Below the pieces are notes generated by a model. The model did not search any database, had not been told where the DNA came from, and saw only the letters and a program-made list of their open reading frames with translations. A stretch of 64,000 nucleotides of DNA from Hypholoma sublateritium FD-334 SS-4. Taxonomy: Eukaryota > Basidiomycota > Agaricomycetes > Agaricales > Strophariaceae. The DNA is taken from positions 428,446 to 492,445 of the forward strand of contig KN817530.1 in assembly GCA_000827495.1 (NCBI GenBank). The letters run 5' to 3'. Below are positions 44,893 through 54,805 of the stretch, one piece after another; the stretch's first letter is position 1; each line of letters begins with the position of its first letter. The translations under genes were made by a program, and so were the position numbers.

Positions 44893-45867
44893 CTACTGCT
44901 TCTTCGAGTAGCGCCGCCAGATCAGCATCAGCACGAGCCCGCGCGGGAGCCACCTGAACAGCGCGAACAGCCACGCCCCGCCGCCGAGCGACATGTACCG
45001 CTGCGGTGGCGCGCGCAGCACCCCTGCGACGACCCGCCGCGCGAACACCGCGCCGGGCATGCTCCCCGCGCCCTGGCTCGCGCTGATGCGCCGGAGAATG
45101 TCCGGGAGGTACGCGCCGAACAGCGTGTCCGGCGCCAGCGCGAACCGCGCGTGCCCGTTCGTCGCGATGTTCGACTTGATCGCGGCGGGCGCGACGTGCA
45201 CGACGGCGATGCCGAGCGGCTTGAGCTCCATCGAGAGCACCTCGCTGATGCTCAGCACCGCGGCCTTGGATGCGCAGTAGATCCCGTTCCACGGCGTGCC
45301 GCTGGGGAAAAGTCAGCGACCACATGATAAGGGGACGAGGGAACGTACACTTCACCGACGACCGAACCGATGTTGACGATCGTGCCCGACTTGCGCGCTG
45401 CCATGAGCGGCGTTACCGCGCGGCACATGCGCAGGATGGCAAACACGTTCGTCTCGAACACTCCCTTCGCGTCGTCGAGCGGGACCTCCACCATCGGGCC
45501 TGCTCCGCGTCAGCACACACACCCGCGCAGTCAATCCTGACATACCAGGCGAAATCAGACCCGCGTTGTTCACCACCACATCGAGCTTGCCCTCCTTCTC
45601 CATAATATGCTTAAGCGCGGCGGCGACGCTCTCGTCGCTGTTCACGTCGAGCGCAAGCCGCTCGACCGCCGCGCCGGGCGCAAACGCGCCTATCGTCTCC
45701 ACGCGGCGCGACGTCGCATACACGGTGCAGCCCTGCCGCGCGAACTCGTCGCAGCTGCATTCCGCGCGGGGTCAGCGTATACCGTGAACTTCGCGCGGCG
45801 GGGGCACGTACAGCGCGTGGCCGATGCCGCCTGTGGAGCACCCGGTGACGAGGACGACGCGGGGCAT
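44893..45867 (-). CDS. Short-chain dehydrogenase/reductase, Ayr1-like (copy 1)
   Basis: NAD(P)-dependent oxidoreductase of the classical SDR fold. The ATG at 45867 starts MPRVVLVTGCSTGGIGHAL with the cofactor motif TGxxxGIG. Exons then give YATSRRVETIGAFAPGAAVE, LALDVNSDESV, DVVVNNAGLISPG (NNAG motif), VFETNVFAILRMCRAVTPLM, GTIVNIGSVVGE and the active site IYCASKAAVLSISEVLSMEL (Tyr-x3-Lys; Ser in NIGS). The C-terminus (GGAWLFALFRWLPRGLVLML) is a hydrophobic anchor. The layout matches 1-acyldihydroxyacetone-phosphate reductase Ayr1 of lipid droplets and ER; the substrate is not shown by the sequence. A paralogue lies 2.3 kb further right on the same strand. Confidence 0.87.
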
Positions 45868-46579
45868 GGCTGGGTGTCTTGGGCTCTTGGTTAGGTGGGG
45901 GTGGGATGCAGAGTGTGCAGATCAGGCGGGCGCGCCTGCGTTGCGTGTCCCCGCCCCGGTATCGCGAGTTGCCGGACTCCGATGCGTGCACACCTCCCGG
46001 CATCCAAACCGACTCGGGCCCGCGGGCTGACTAATAGCTGTGATCGCGGCGAGCACCAGGCAGCGCCAGGCGCGGGGGCTGTCCGCCGCCAAGCACGGAC
46101 GAGCCGCTTGTCGTCGCGTCATCCATCTCGCCATGCGAGATACGCATAGGGGCTTAGTTTTCCAATACCAATACACCTCGCTCAGCGGCGCATCTGGCGC
46201 TGGGTGCCCTCGGCCGGGCGGCCAGATGCTCCAGCTCGTGCTATCTATATCTCTGATAAAAGTATACACGTCTGCACACGCAGAAAGTCTGATTGAGAGC
46301 TTCGGGGAGGGATTGCCTGATCCGGCATGCCGGATAGGACCCCAGCGGGACCACGCACGTGCACATACGCGCATACACGCGCAAGCAACGCACTCGCGCG
46401 GCGCACTGCCATACTTGGCGCCCGCGCGCTCCCACCCTCCCCCGTCCCCGTTGGGCGCCAACCGCCCCAGGGCCCAGGCAGGCCCCACATTCGCGCACGC
46501 TCCCCCGGGTTGCCGATCGGATCCTCCCTCCCATGCGCCGCTCCGTCCTCCGGGGGGATGGCGCCAGCCGCCGCGCGCA

Positions 46580-47210
46580 GATCGCGCGACGCGTCCCCGA
46601 TGGCGTGAACCCCATCGCCCGCCACCGCCTGCTCCCGATGCGGAAACAGGAAGATTCGGGGTACTCGCCCCGTTCACCCAGCGGCGGCGCAACGAGCCCA
46701 AGCCCGCTCAAGCCTGCTCAAGCACGCCCAAGCGCGCCGGGTCTGCATCCGCAGGCGCCTTGCTATCTAGCCGAAGCGGCAGGCCGCATAGGCCGCGGCA
46801 GCGTTGACGTCTAGCGGTCTGTTCGAGCATAGGCACGCCATCCCAAGGGTGGGAACCAGTGAGAACGGCGCTGGCGCACGGAGGCCCCAAGCGCACTCCC
46901 AGATCGCGCGACGCGTCCCCGATGGCGCACTCTGCGTAGAATCAAGCGGGAATTGTATTCGACGAGTAGCCGTCCGGGGCACTCGACCCGCTCAGCCAGC
47001 GGCACAACGAGCCCAAGCCCGCTCAAGCCTGCTCAAGCTCAAAGCACGCCGGGTCTGCATCCGCGGGCACCCCGTTATCTAGCCGAAGCGGCAGACGGCA
47101 CGGGCCGCGGCAGCGTTGGCGTCTCGCGCTCTCTTCAGGCAGAGGCACGCGCGTTCCATCTCAAGGATGGGAACGGCTCTGGCGCGCGCGAAGACCCGTG
47201 GCGTGGCGCG
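46580..47210. repeat. Two-copy tandem repeat, unit about 322 bases
   Basis: GATCGCGCGACGCGTCCCCG occurs at 46580 and 46902, a 322-base period. The copies also share ACGAGCCCAAGCCCGCTCAA, GCCGGGTCTGCATCCG, CTATCTAGCCGAAGCGGCAG-like and GGCCGCGGCAGCGTT blocks in the same order, with insertions and substitutions between them. The copies are diverged, so the duplication is not recent. The unit matches no element I know. Confidence 0.75.
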
Positions 47211-47823
47211 TTCGCACGCACGGGCTGGCCATCCGGGCTCGGGCTTCCGCGCCACGCGTGGAATCGCCCCCAGGCGCGCCCCACGCATCGTCGCACCGAC
47301 GGCGCGCTCCGTCGTCCAGTGCGCGCCGCACGCCCACGCCCACGCCTGCCCACGCCTGTCTATTTATGGTCGCGCCGGACGCTTTTCTTGCGCCCGGCGC
47401 GACATCTTTGCAATCTGCAAGGCACGCCCCGGCGACGCGCAGCGAGAATAGACGCGAGGCGTGGGTCCAGCACCCCAGGCATGCGCCGGCCAATCAGCGG
47501 CGCGCGGTTTTCGACTTCGAATGTCGAAAGCGCTGGGAGAGAAACCCAGAGGGCCTAGATGCCCGCCTGCTTCGACGGCGTCGGCGCCAATTTTGCAATC
47601 GTCATGCCCTCCCACCTAGCGCGATAGGATGGTATTTATGCGTGTCTTTTCGGAGCAACGGTGATGCAATCTAGGTGCAATTTTTCCCAATAAATTTGCG
47701 CGTTGGGAATATTATTGTGCACAAATAGAAAGAAGAGCGCACACGTCATATTGTGCTCCTCGAATTCCCTGGGTGTGAATAAAAATCTTACGACAGCACG
47801 CGGAAGGCTGAATGACGGCTGTA

Positions 47824-48012
47824 GACTTACAAACAATGATCTGGTTGGGCGATAAAGAACAACGCGTCGTGCAAGCTGAAGTCTTGGGCAAACCTTGAAC
47901 AGCCTTCGTCGGATCATGCAAAGCGATGAGAACCTACAAACAAATATCCAATTACAGCAAGGCGATAAAGAAAACGCCGTCGTAGGAAGTGAAAGCCTTG
48001 GATTAGCCCAAC
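47824..48012. repeat. Imperfect two-copy repeat, unit about 106 bases
   Basis: The first copy contains CTTACAAACAATGATC, GGCGATAAAGAACAACGC and CTTGGGCAAACCTTG; the second contains CCTACAAACAAATATCC, GGCGATAAAGAAAACGCC and CCTTGGATTAGCCC, in the same order. Similarity is clear but imperfect. Lies 3' of dehydrogenase copy 2 in transcription sense. Confidence 0.55.
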
Positions 48013-48168
48013 GCTTATGATGGAAGATTCAAACTATGAACCGGGGCGTCAAGCCGTATACAGATACAATAGGCGCGATCTGGCAACGATCTAGTATAGG
48101 AAAGCAGCATGTAAGCGGTAACACAAACAGTCGCCCTCTCCGACGACTCGCCTTGGGTAGTGTACACC

Positions 48169-49180
48169 CTACTTCCGAGGCGAGAAGGCCCTCCAAAGGA
48201 TATACAGAACGAAGCCGCGCGGCAGCCACTTGAACAACGTGAACAGCCCCGAGCTGCCGCCCAGCGTCATATATCGCGGGGGCTTCTTACTCAGCGTCTT
48301 CGCAACGACGCGCGTCGCAAACTCGCGCGTCGGCATGCTGTTCGGGCCCTGGCTCGACTGGATGCGCTTGAGTATGAGCGGCACGAAGTCCGTGTACAGC
48401 GTGTCGGGCGCGACGTTCATGCGCGCCGTGCCGTTGGTCGCGATGTTGGATTTGATGCCGCCCGGCGAGACGTGCAGGACGGAGATGTTGAACGGCTTCA
48501 GCTCCATGAAGAGCACATCGCTGATGCTCGTCAGGGCGGCTTTCGACGAGGCGTATACGCCGCTCCACGGCGTCGGCCTATATGCATGGCGTCCCCGTTA
48601 GCTTGTCAGCTGGCGGAAGAATAGGTTATAATATGCACGTTTCCCCGGCGATAGAGCCAATGTTGACGATGGTGCCATGGCCTTGCTTCGCCATGATAGG
48701 CACGACAGCGTCGGTGAGTCGCAGAACGGCGAACACATTCGTCTCGTACACCTCCTTGACCGCCTTGAGCGGCTGGTCAACCAGAGGCCCTGCAAGCAGA
48801 CCGCGAGCCAAACGCAGTCAGCGTACGCTTGCAACGCCATCGCCGTGCTCAGTTACCTGGGCTCGTGATCCCGGCGTTGTTCACGAGGACGTCGATCTTG
48901 CCCTCCCGCTCAACAACGTGCTTCACGACCGCGGCGACGCTCTCGTCGCTGTTCACGTCGAGCGCCAGCCGCTCGACCGCGCCCTGTGCGAAGTCCGCGA
49001 TCGTCTCCGCGCGGCGCGACGTCGCGTACACGGTGCAGCCCTTGCGCGCAAACTCCTCGCAGCTGCGTGATATCGGCGGTCAGTGGTCTCCGCGGAGCGC
49101 ACGGAAGAGTACACCGACAGCGAGTAGCCAATGCCTCCCGTAGAACAGCCGGTAACCAGAACTACAGGATTCGTGCTCAT
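48169..49180 (-). CDS. Short-chain dehydrogenase/reductase, Ayr1-like (copy 2)
   Basis: Paralogue of the gene at 44893-45867. The ATG at 49180 starts MSTNPVVLVTGCSTGGIGYS. Exons then give GCTVYATSRRAETIADFAQG, LALDVNSDESVAAVVKHVV, VLVNNAGITSPG, VYETNVFAVLRLTDAVVPIM, GTIVNIGSIAGE, the active site VYASSKAALTSISDVLFMEL, KSNIATNGTARMNVAPDTLY and the hydrophobic end GFVLYILWRAFSPRK. Introns interrupt it at the same sites as copy 1 (after GGIGYSL, after SPG, after IAGE). Same-strand, close-spaced and co-intronic copies show tandem duplication. Its ATG lies only 18 bases from the left inverted repeat of the element at 49199-50553, so that element sits in its promoter. Confidence 0.87.
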
Positions 49181-49198
49181 GTGTGGACGTGGTGTAAG

Positions 49199-50553
49199 GT
49201 TGGCGGGAACTCCACGGCAGGATTTGCTTTTTGCATTTCGCGTTCGATGGTGAGAAAAGTGTACTTGCTTTTCTCACGCAGCATTCCTCTAATCCCCGCT
49301 ACTAACTTGAGTCGGGATGTGCAAAATGGCAGACTATTTGCCTCATTCCTCACTACAAGCAAACCAGACTGCTATAAAATTTGGTAGATAGGTGTCGGTA
49401 CATATTGGCTATGAAAATTTATTTGTATCTGAAGAGGAGCGGTGTAAAAGAGTCTAAGCTCTCGGAACACTTCCGCGTTGAGTAACCCCCACTCGGTCAA
49501 CGCACAAACTANAGGCAGTGTGCTAATCGTGGACCGAGTCTTCCTCGCAGAGAAGACCTCCATAGAAACGAGCGTAGAGCTTGGGAACGGCTTGTCAGTG
49601 AAATGACAGAAGCGTATTACTACATTGGTACCGCAGGTACTAGGGATCACTAGTCACTATTGAGTCACTACGTATACTTAGGATAGACCTCAGGCCTCAG
49701 CAAGGGCTCTCAGTCCCACATTGTGCCTCTGCTCAACAGATTNGCTCTCCTGACAAAATCTCTCAAATTCTTCCCCATAATTATAAGTTGATTTTAAGTT
49801 ATAACTTTGCGTTCAATATATCTCCCCTGTCGCTAGTTCNAAAAACTTGCGTGTAATTAAATTAAATTTTACGCCGCCTCGTTTCTTCTGAAGCAACACT
49901 AGGTCATGGCTTCTAACATATTTTTTCACGGGCGCGTACGAAAGCAAGGCGGCATCAGCAAACCTCTAAATATAGAGCTACTCAAAGGACCGGCGCTTGC
50001 AACGCGCTTGCCCATTAGCGAGCCAACGCTGCACCTATTATTCGTAGTGCAGCGGTCTCGCCGTGCACTCTCNAAAGGCAAAAAAAAAGTTTACAAGTGT
50101 TCCCGTATTTTTAAAAGAGCGCATACTTCGCAGCCGACACCGCCTACCACTTTGCACGCTGCTCCCCGTCGCCGAAAACGCGTTTTGTCACGGAAATCGG
50201 TACACGCGCACAGAGACATTGAATGTCCTCGCTCACCACGCTACTTGATGCAGCGCAAATCGTAAATCTTCATACACAGAGGCGCGGGTGACGCTGGAGG
50301 CCGAGTTGGCCAAGCTCGAGAGCGGCGCGGAACCAAGATAATACGCAGGCTTTCTCCCATCCTTGGTTCCTGTTAACTCGTCATCGCATCGAATTCTTAT
50401 GCCCTCTGGCGCTCCTCGCCGCTCGGCATAGCTGAGCGGTGCAAGGTGGTGCATCGAGGCAAATGAGACGAGTCATCACGGCAAACTCCGTAGCCAGAGA
50501 AGCCCGAAATCAAAAATCAAAAATCAAAATCCTGCCGTGGAGTTCCCGCCAAC
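49199..50553. mobile_element. Candidate non-autonomous DNA transposon (MITE-like) with 27-base perfect inverted repeats
   Basis: The 27 bases at 49199-49225, beginning GTTGGCGGGAACTCCACGGC, recur as an exact reverse complement at 50527-50553. The inner flanks still match partly (A/T-rich ATTT..TTTCG against ATTTTTGATTTCG). The 1,355-base interval is AT-rich, has no transposase-like ORF (the longest are 92 codons minus at 49372-49650 and 119 plus at 49906-50265), and holds all four N bases of the window (49512, 49743, 49840, 50073), as expected if a multi-copy sequence assembled badly. No clear target duplication flanks it (GGTGTAAG left, GGTAGTGG right), so it is either old or not a standard cut-and-paste element. 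Confidence 0.6.
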
Positions 50554-51130
50554 GGTAGTGGTGGCGGATTGATGGTAGTTGGTCGCGAGATCAAATTCAC
50601 ATCATGCTCCGAGTTACTTACCTCGAGTTTACTCAATTGGCAAGAAAGACACATGCCAGACCATGGGCCTCATTAATGCCCCACAGAAAGCTCTAAAATG
50701 GAACGTTTATGAACAGTGCAACCGCCATGAAGGAAAGTTGTGTCGGATCCAAGTCGGATCGCTTGTAATTGTCTGAAAAGGAAGAATGGCCAAAACAGGA
50801 TATTCCGCGCTCAGCACCAACAATACATCCAAAACGATTTCGACATTCAATTCCATTGCTTCGCCAATAGGAGGGAGTAAATAAGGAAAGACTACAACAG
50901 TGCGCGACAAAATGGCTGCATCATGTGAAAACAGAAGAACAAAAACAATGAAATAAATACTCGTAGCCTATCCACTGGACTCGGAAGAAAGCACGGCACG
51001 CCGCATCACAAAATAGTGTATCGTAGACGGAAAGCTCTAAAATCAAGGGAAGATAAGTCGCGGACAAGATCTCCCAGACTGTTGAATTCGAGGGGCGTTA
51101 AATGGTGGCTGGCTGTCATTCACGAGAGAA
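50554..51130. other. Intergenic 3' of the secreted-protein gene
   Basis: About 577 bases between the inverted-repeat element and the stop of the secreted-protein gene. AT-leaning; should contain that gene's polyadenylation region. No supported gene. Confidence 0.35.
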
Positions 51131-52419
51131 TTAAGCCAGACGGTTCAGAGCGCGTCTCTTTCCGCCCTTCGTTGATTTTGCTGTTGCCTTAGCGGTCGAT
51201 GCAGCCTTCGCTGTTGTTGCTGCAGCCTTCGCCGTTGTTGTTGTAGCTTTTCCAGTCGTGGCCCCAGTAGCCGCGGTGGACCCAGTCGCGGCGCCGTTGG
51301 CAGTTACGCTGAACTATATGGTATGTGGTCAGAGAGGTATATCATGGAGACACTCAAAAATAGCTCACGTAAACAGCATCATCGAGAGAGCCGTGCTGGG
51401 CAATGGGGACGATCACGGGTTGATGGTTAGACGACGAGTTGATGGAAGAAAGTTTGTAGAATCCAGGAGCGAGACCACCGGTGACATCAGCAGTCAACAC
51501 GCCTCCCACGGCGGCCGCATTCAGACCCTTGAAGAAGGCGAAAGTCTTGGGGTCGGTGGGAGTCGTTTGAGTTAGGGATGTGAGCTGCTCAATAACGACG
51601 TGCGAGTGACCCTGGATCTGGCCTGCAGTGTTCAGCACCTGGGGAGCGGCGAAATAGTTCTCTTGCGCGTTGACGAAGAACCCGGTCTGCATGTTCTTAA
51701 TAGCCATCGAGATGGTGAACGTCGTGTTCGACTTAATCGTGGCAAAGTTGAGGGGGTTGGTGAACTTGGCCGACGGCATGTTGTCTACCGAGGGGATAAC
51801 ACCGATAGGCGCCGGATTACATGACCCAGTGGTGATCTGCTTGCCGTTGGTGATGGGCAAGTTGGGTGTGGTGAGGCAGAAGTTGATGAAGTTGTTGGTA
51901 GATGTCAACGAAGGGACCTGGCCAGCTGCTGGCACATCTTGTCCATCATTCGCAAATCCGGCAGCGATAACCCGAGGGTCAAGGGCTATGAAAAGACCTC
52001 ATGAGAATGTGGACAATTATCCAAAGTTGTGGTCATACTGACTCAATGACAGTTGAGGATCGCTATTGTTTCCAGTACTAGCTGCAGCAGTGGTCTTCGT
52101 GGAAGCTGCAGCAGCCGTTGTCTTCGCGGCTGCAGCGGTAGTCGCGGTTGTCTTCGCGGTTGTCTTCGTGATGCCTTTGCCACCAACTAGTACGGCCGTC
52201 GCAGTCGCCGCCGTCCCTTTGGTCACCGTGACGGTGCTCGTTTGGGTGACAGTCTTTGGCGCCTGAGATAAATATAATGAATAACGTTATCTATATTTAA
52301 GAAAATCCAATACGAACTGCACACTGCGACTGATTCGCACTTGTTTTCTTGGTGGAGGCCCCCTGGACGGAGAGCGAGAATGCCAGGAGAGCGAAGAATA
52401 TCGACCGAGGGAACATCAT
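51131..52419 (-). CDS. Secreted Thr/Ala-rich protein, conserved-looking central domain
   Basis: The ATG at 52419 (second ATG at 52416) gives MMFPRSIFFALLAFSLSVQG, a clear signal peptide. After an intron comes a Thr/Ala-rich, probably O-glycosylated stalk (TVTQTSTVTVTKGTAATATA; ITKTTAKTTATTAAAAKTT). The third exon holds an ordered region: DGQDVPAAGQVPSLTSTNNF, NFCLTTPNLPITNGKQITTG with SCNPAPIGVI, MAIKNMQTGFFVNAQENYFA, GQIQGHSHVVIEQL and GGLAPGFYKLSSI. A last exon adds another Ala/Thr/Lys-rich tail ending GGKRRALNRLA (TAA 51131-51133). Looks like a fungal cell-wall or secreted protein; no enzyme motif is visible. Confidence 0.75.
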
Positions 52420-54805
52420 GTTTAAACGGCACGAAGTAGCGGAGGAATGAACGGGATGCGGTGAGGGCTTGTGGACAGAAAGATGTTCAAGTAAATAGAA
52501 GAAAAAGAAAACGACACCAGTGTCGGGCAATCGTAGTCTCGGAGCGCACTGGGCGACTACCTTAGGCAAAAGCAGAAGTGAAGGAAGAGGGATGTCGAAA
52601 AGAGAGGAATGGGATTTAAAATTCTTGGCATGGCCCTTATAACGCTTTCTGTCGGTTACCAACCAGATCTCGCACGCTCCCCTAACTCCCCAAAATCTCC
52701 CTGTTTTCCCCCCTCCCCCCCTTCACCCCTTCACTGCTTCCCACAGCTGCCACAGACTCTCGATGCTCTCTATTCCTCTATATTCTCTGCTATATAGCTT
52801 GGCCTCCTTGAGCAATTACTTCTGCGCAGTCTCGTAGCCATGCTAAAAATAAGCCATGCAGCCATTCTTCGAGGAGAAGTGCCTCATGAGGGTAGCGCTA
52901 CTCTGGTATCCTTTGATATTTCTTTGATCATTGCTTTCCTACAAAAATTGGTTGTTATGGGAGTTTAGCGGGAATTTCATGCGCTCCGGCGATGCCGCTC
53001 AGCCGCCGTCCAGGACCTCGTTGGTGTTCATATGGGTCGTAATGATGCTTTGCTCATTCCGACAACAGCTCTGGGCTATCGTTCAGTCGCGATGGCCGGA
53101 TAAAATCCCGAGATATCAGCTTTTCGTATGGTCTGCGGAGGTCTGCGGGTAGCGGGAGCTCTACGGGGCCAATCAAGTCCGACCTCAATGCTCCAGCTAA
53201 TAATAGCATCTTGTTATTATTTGAACCATTAAACGAGTAGAGGGGGGGAAGTCAGACATTGTATCGCGAATAGTTGACATTCGACACGATAGTCTTCGTT
53301 CCGAAGCTGGTGGAAGCGTATTTACACTCCTTTGTTCCGCATCGAGGACGTATCTAAATAGCTTTGGATTTTCGTATGCAACGCTACAGGTATATAAAAA
53401 TAGAGCCAACTGTCCTCTTCCTGATCCTCCTGACCTCACGAGGATCAAATGAGCCATAAATAGATTTCGTTTTGTGTCAGGTAACCATGCAAGCCTCAAA
53501 ACCACAAGACACGGCTTACAAAGGGTGATGGACCTTGGATGCGCCTGTAGTTTACGATGGGTATCATTCGCAGCAACCCCAAGGCAGTACTTTTCTCCTT
53601 TCATCATGATCAAGACACACCGCTGCGCAATAAAACAACGCAAATTCGTATGTTCCCCATCGTACCAGCCAGAACCCAGCACACTGGGTCACAGTCGGAG
53701 TCGCAGAGAAGAGAAGAAAGTGTCGCAACTCTTCAAACGGCCAGGAGCAAGCCAGGAGGCAACAGTTTTAGGTATGTATGTGGCCCAATTGCGAGAACAA
53801 GCCATGGAGAACGATGAGGCTTGTAACGAAACAACTGTATATATTCGACAGGTTCAACGGCCTAAACACTGACAACCGTATGTGCCGTATGTGTTGGAAA
53901 ACGACTAGTTCAAATAGAGATAGTCCGCCGTGAATGCTGAATCCGCCTTGCAATGGTAGAAGAGTGAAGCCCCCGGAGGCTTCATGCAAAACTTTGCGGT
54001 GCTCAACGACATGTTCAACCACAAAGTCAAGCAAGCACATAGAGAGCGCTCCAAGCCATGGTCGAAACGAAAGGCAGTGTACAAGATATCTACCTGCCAA
54101 ATATACCTTGCTGAGGGTAGCTGAGAATGGTCGTCCAGATGCCGCAGGAATGTGCGCGCGGATGGCGAGCGTAAGGGACATATGGCAAAGAAATGTAACG
54201 GAGATTCGCAGTTCACGAAGGTTGAAGGAGTAAGGGCGACTGGTTTGGAGAGACTGCGATTTCGGATGCACTGTACGAGAGGTGCATGCTTCGTCCTCGA
54301 TCCACATCTTCTACGCATATTCATGTCGAAGTCCAAAACATGCTCGCAGGGCAGACATGAGCGCTGAATGTAGAAAAGACATCTTGCTCAAGCGGCAGCG
54401 GAATTTGTACCATTCATAGTAGACTGGAAAAGACTGTAGACGATTTGCAATCGATTTGGCCAATAAATTTAACAAGATGAGTCCCCCTCCGGTATAAGAA
54501 TGTGAATAGGGCGGATGCTTGATGCTGTGCCAATGCTGTTCAGACAAACTCTAAAGCCAAAACGCTGCGGACGGAGAAGGCTGGAGAAGGCCAAGAGCGA
54601 GCCCGGTTCGCTTCAACGATGAACATGGTTTTTAAATTACGCGTCACGTGAATATAACATACGGGGAAAGCTGTGGCGCAGCCGCAGCGCCCTCTTCGTG
54701 CCATCCTGCTTTGATCCTGCTTACTGCCAGTGCCCTTGTCTGTTTTCCTACCACGTAGTCACTCATTCTTCTATTCACGCTTTAATATTCCTGGAAAGTA
54801 TCAAA
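52420..54805. other. Long intergenic region with no supported gene
   Basis: About 2.4 kb between two divergent secretory-type genes. A C-rich tract lies near 52700-52735. ORFs of 160-180 codons occur (minus 53197-53682 and 53768-54307), but they overlap other frames, contain many Cys/His/Leu scattered without pattern and resemble nothing. It could hold long promoters or noncoding RNAs. Confidence 0.4.

Larger units (their letters stand above)
45868..48168. other. GC-rich 2.3 kb spacer between the duplicated dehydrogenases
   Basis: No gene is convincing, although the high GC content opens long frames on all strands (for example 259 codons minus at 45922-46701 and 255 plus at 46040-46807). These mirror each other and share no protein-like signature. 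The segment holds a two-copy tandem repeat of about 320 bases (46580-47210) and, in a much more AT-rich part, a two-copy imperfect repeat (47824-48012). It must include the promoter of copy 1 on the minus strand. Confidence 0.55.

Noticed and set aside
45922..46807. Long ORFs on both strands (259 codons minus, 255 plus)
   Set aside because: They mirror each other in a GC-rich repeat-bearing spacer where stop codons are rare. Neither has domain-like or conserved sequence.
50505..50530. (AAATC)n run as a telomere-like or functional repeat
   Set aside because: Only about four units of simple sequence at the inner edge of the right inverted repeat; too short to mean more.
53197..54336. Minus-strand ORFs of 143-179 codons
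   Set aside because: They overlap in different frames, lack a common protein-like pattern and match nothing I know.
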